Assembly (NCBI GenBank): GCA_020248265.1
Contig: JADCHX010000004.1
Location: 229,473-293,472 of the forward strand
Length of the DNA: 64,000 bases
Direction: 5' to 3'
Source of the DNA: Rhodocyclaceae bacterium
GTDB taxonomy: Bacteria; Pseudomonadota; Gammaproteobacteria; Burkholderiales; CAIKXV01
Position 1 is the first letter of the stretch; each line of letters starts with the position of its first letter. The notes under the pieces are model-generated. The model ran no database searches, was not told where the DNA came from, and saw nothing but the letters and a program-made list of their open reading frames with translations. Shown here one piece after another: positions 61,746 through 64,000 of this stretch. The translations under genes were made by a program, and so were the position numbers.

Positions 61746-61836
61746 CGGAGTGTGGCGATACCATCGCATTGCAGATGATCCGAGCCCGCTGCGCACGCAG
61801 GTGAAGGGTCGACCGATTTTCGTTTCCGGGGGGCGG

Positions 61837-62757
61837 ATGGACGGGCAGTCGAGCAGGGAAAACGGGGCAGGCTGCGAGGTCACACGCGACGTGGAGTACT
61901 CGCGCGGGGGCGTGGGCTTCACCAGTGACGATCCGCGCCAGCGGCCCCTGCGGCTCGACATCTACCATCCGCCGGTCACGCTGCGGGCATCGGGCGGTCG
62001 GCCGGCATTGATCCTCGCCTTCGGTGGTGCCTTCCATCGGGGTTCGAAGGAAGACGACACGGTGCAGGAGGACGGCCCGAAGAACACCCCGATCGCCGAA
62101 TACTGCCGCCGGTTCGCCGAGCGCGGCTATGTCTGTTTCTCGATCGATTACCGGCTGATCCCGGAAGATCCCGATCCGGGCACGATCCCGGTACTGGTGA
62201 ACCCCGACAGCGTGCCGCGTTCGCGGCTCGACGTGGTGCGCCGGCAGATGAACCTGCCCCCGGCGACGAGCGAAATGGTCGCCAACGGCGTCGAGGCGGC
62301 TGCAGTCGACTTCACCGCCGCGATCGGTTGGGTCCGGGCCAATGCCGTGCGTCTGGCGCTGGATCCGTCGCGTATCGCGGTCGGCGGTTTCTCCGCTGGC
62401 GGCCGCTCGGCGCTGCACGCGGTCTTCGCGCGCCAGGCCGAAGCCGCCGCGGTGGTCTGCCTGTCCGGTTACCTGGGCCTCGACGAACTCGAGCGCCATG
62501 TCAGAGGCCTGCCGGGCGAGCCGCCGGTGCTTGCGCTGTGGGGCGAGAACGACCTCGATTATGTACGCGAGCAGGCGCCGGCACTGGTCGAGCATGCAGG
62601 TGCGGTCGGGCTGCCGGTCACCGCGCACCGTATACCGGGTGTCGGCCATTTCTACCCTGCATCGACTGCCCTGGCACCTTGCGCGGACGGTCCGGCGACG
62701 GTCGAGCAGGCCATCGAGGTGTTCCTCGCGTCGACGCTGCAGCGCGCCCGAGCCTGA
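61837..62757 (+). CDS. Alpha/beta hydrolase (esterase/lipase-like)
   Basis: Hydrolase of 306 aa. The oxyanion FGGAFHRGSK and nucleophile GFSAGGRSAL mark the HSL/carboxylesterase-like group; the acid lies in WGENDLDY and the His in PGVGHFYP. ATG 61837 is preferred to GTG 61750 because the candidate promoter lies too close to the latter. A six-codon frame (MRSIP) links its stop to the ParA start. Confidence 0.85.
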   Translation: MDGQSSRENGAGCEVTRDVEYSRGGVGFTSDDPRQRPLRLDIYHPPVTLRASGGRPALILAFGGAFHRGSKEDDTVQEDGPKNTPIAEYCRRFAERGYVCFSIDYRLIPEDPDPGTIPVLVNPDSVPRSRLDVVRRQMNLPPATSEMVANGVEAAAVDFTAAIGWVRANAVRLALDPSRIAVGGFSAGGRSALHAVFARQAEAAAVVCLSGYLGLDELERHVRGLPGEPPVLALWGENDLDYVREQAPALVEHAGAVGLPVTAHRIPGVGHFYPASTALAPCADGPATVEQAIEVFLASTLQRARA

Positions 62758-62770
62758 TGCGGTCCATCCC

Positions 62771-63541
62771 TTGAGCGTCATCGCGGTCTTCAACCAGAAG
62801 GGTGGCGTCGGCAAGACCACGACGACGCTCAACGTATCGACGTCGGTGGCGCAGCGGGGCCTTGCGACGGTGGCGATCGACCTCGATCCGCAGGCCCACC
62901 TGACGCTTGCGTTCGGCCAGCGCGCATTTGCGAAGGGGGACAGCTGCCATTCCTTCTTCGCGGAGAACAAGCCGCTGGCCGGCATGCTGCGCGAGACAGC
63001 CCAGGGTGTGCGGCTGCTGCCGGGAGCGCCCGACCTTTCGAAGGTGGATGCGCTGCATGCCTCCGACGCGGGCATCTCGGGCAAGCTGCGCCAGGGCATT
63101 GCGGCGATGATCGAAGAGACGCAGCACCGCGGCCCGGTGTTCATCGATTGCTGCCCGATGCTGGGCGTGCTCACGCTCAATGCGCTGATCGCAGCCGACA
63201 GTGTACTGATCCCGGTGTCGGCCGATTACCTTTCGCTGCAGGGCGTGCACCGGCTCGACGCCGCGCTGAACGTACTCGAGCAGCGGCTCAACCGCAAGTT
63301 CCTGCGCCGGGTCGTGATCACCCGCTACGACGCAAGGCGCAAACTGGCCGCCGGGGTCCGGGAAGAGCTCGCGCGGCGTTACGGCGCCAGTCTCTGCAAC
63401 ACGCGTATCGCCGAGAACGTCGCGATCGCCGAGAGCCCGATGCACGGCAAGGACGTGTTCAGCCACTCGCCGTCCAGCCCGGGCGCGCGCGACTATCGGG
63501 CACTGACCGAGGAACTGCTCGCGGCAGGCTTCTTCGGCTGA
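62771..63541 (+). CDS. ParA-family ATPase without ParB
   Basis: Deviant Walker A ATPase, 256 aa, the only fitting start being TTG 62771. Walker A is KGGVGKTTT (about 10-18), Walker A' AIDLDPQAHLT and Walker B FIDCCP. No parB gene or parS-like site is near, so it may position a protein complex rather than a chromosome. A five-residue frame from ATG 62757 overlaps its start and could couple it to the lipase-like gene. The final FSHSPSSPGARDYRALTEEL is typical of the Soj/ParA branch. Confidence 0.88.
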   Translation: MSVIAVFNQKGGVGKTTTTLNVSTSVAQRGLATVAIDLDPQAHLTLAFGQRAFAKGDSCHSFFAENKPLAGMLRETAQGVRLLPGAPDLSKVDALHASDAGISGKLRQGIAAMIEETQHRGPVFIDCCPMLGVLTLNALIAADSVLIPVSADYLSLQGVHRLDAALNVLEQRLNRKFLRRVVITRYDARRKLAAGVREELARRYGASLCNTRIAENVAIAESPMHGKDVFSHSPSSPGARDYRALTEELLAAGFFG

Positions 63542-63645
63542 GCCGCTGGCCGACGCGCAGTGTGCTGAGCCGCGGCCTGCAGGAAGGTGGGCGCAGCGCG
63601 GTGGCGAACGAACGCCCGGCGCCGCCATGCATCACCGCCTCGGAA

Positions 63646-64000
63646 TCACTTCGCCGGCAGGGCGCCGCTGCGGATCTGTGCTGCGATCTGCTCGATTACC
63701 TGGAACGTGCGCTCGTGGCCCTGGGTCATCGAGGGGGAAGTGAGGTAGCGCCCGTTGACCACCAGCGAAGGCGTTCCCGAAAGCTGGTAGGCCTTGCTCA
63801 TCTGGATCGCGCGCTGCACGCGGCTGTCGACGCCGAACGAACCGTAGACCTCGGCGAACTGTTTCGGGTCCACGCCACGCTTGCCGACCCACGCCTGCAT
63901 CTTCGCGAGGTCGCCGAGGTCGACTTTCTGTTCATGGATCGCCGTGAATACGTCGTCGTGCAGGCGGTCGAGTTGACCCATCGCCTCGAGCGTGTAGAAC
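63646..64000 (-). CDS. dsbA: DsbA-like thiol:disulfide oxidoreductase (5' end cut off)
   Basis: C-terminal 117 residues of a DsbA-family protein; the frame is open to the window edge (FYTLEAMGQLDRLHDD). The cis-Pro motif SGTPSLVVNG and C-terminal helices are visible, while the CxxC active site lies outside the window. It introduces disulfides in the periplasm. Convergent with the ParA gene after about 100 bases without recognisable feature. Confidence 0.88.
   Translation of the reverse strand, partial: FYTLEAMGQLDRLHDDVFTAIHEQKVDLGDLAKMQAWVGKRGVDPKQFAEVYGSFGVDSRVQRAIQMSKAYQLSGTPSLVVNGRYLTSPSMTQGHERTFQVIEQIAAQIRSGALPAK

Noticed and set aside
61603-63180. Upstream extension of the Bug 15 frame to 850 codons
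   Set aside because: The extension is antisense to the lipase-like and ParA genes; a signal peptide and Shine-Dalgarno mark the real start at 61602.
1-64000. tRNA, rRNA, riboswitch, insertion-sequence transposase or integrase genes
   Set aside because: None could be recognised by eye; a covariance-model search would be decisive.

Overview
The window is a gene-dense, high-GC stretch with short or overlapping gene junctions (many ATGA or GTGA overlaps) and no gene-free gap longer than 300 bases. The 15 Bug/TctC-type periplasmic binding proteins, together with a complete C-P lyase locus, point to a betaproteobacterium, most likely in or near the Burkholderiales (Bordetella, Achromobacter, Cupriavidus and Comamonadaceae carry such Bug expansions). 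This placement is inference; no rRNA or tRNA gene is visible to test it.

Region 1 (1-12211) is a phosphonate locus. The plus strand carries two tandem phosphonate-binding proteins (the first cut by the window edge), two PhnE permeases and a sulfatase-fold phosphonate monoester hydrolase. The minus strand carries phnG-H-I-J-K-L-M as one tightly coupled operon ending convergently against the hydrolase. Divergent from phnG are a DUF1045 2H-phosphoesterase and phnN. PhnC is presumably just outside the left edge. No PhnP is present, and the DUF1045 protein is a candidate replacement.

Region 2 (12139-53723) is an island of small catabolic operons in alternating orientation, almost every one carrying one or two Bug binding proteins beside amide, imide or acid-processing enzymes. 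The modules are: hydrolase/Bug/Bug (minus); tandem class II aldolase/AtzG-like/AtzE-like amidase (plus); Bug/amidase/SDR/Bug/PhyH oxygenase/MmgE-PrpD/deacetylase (minus); class II aldolase (plus); AhpD-like (minus); Bug (plus); Bug/RidA/bicupin/isochorismatase-like/CocE hydrolase/Bug/Bug (plus); hydrolase/Bug/GAF/HIBADH-like (minus); MmgE-PrpD (plus); Bug/M29-like/cysteine-cluster (plus); Bug/Bug/double RidA (minus); Bug/TauD-like/GMC oxidase (plus); M20 amidohydrolase/PuuE-like deacetylase/Bug (minus), followed by an orphan PIN protein. No TctA/TctB membrane subunits and no transcription regulator are encoded in this 41-kb stretch, so the binding proteins must use membrane partners and regulators located elsewhere, or act as sensors.

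Three copies of a long palindromic element sit directly after stop codons in region 2 (28451-28588, 34518-34570, 40462-40571). Their arms share a core, and where one copy differs the change is mirrored in the opposite arm, which indicates a conserved hairpin-forming mobile repeat. TGTGATCACA-type palindromes occur upstream of two Bug operons and look like shared operators.

Region 3 (53830-64000) is more mixed: an XRE regulator with a NERD-nuclease/superfamily I helicase, a VAO-type FAD oxidase coupled to an orphan CreD, a pseudooxynicotine-hydrolase-like alpha/beta hydrolase, one more Bug protein, a lipase-like alpha/beta hydrolase, a ParA-type ATPase without ParB, and the C-terminal part of a DsbA-like protein cut by the right edge.
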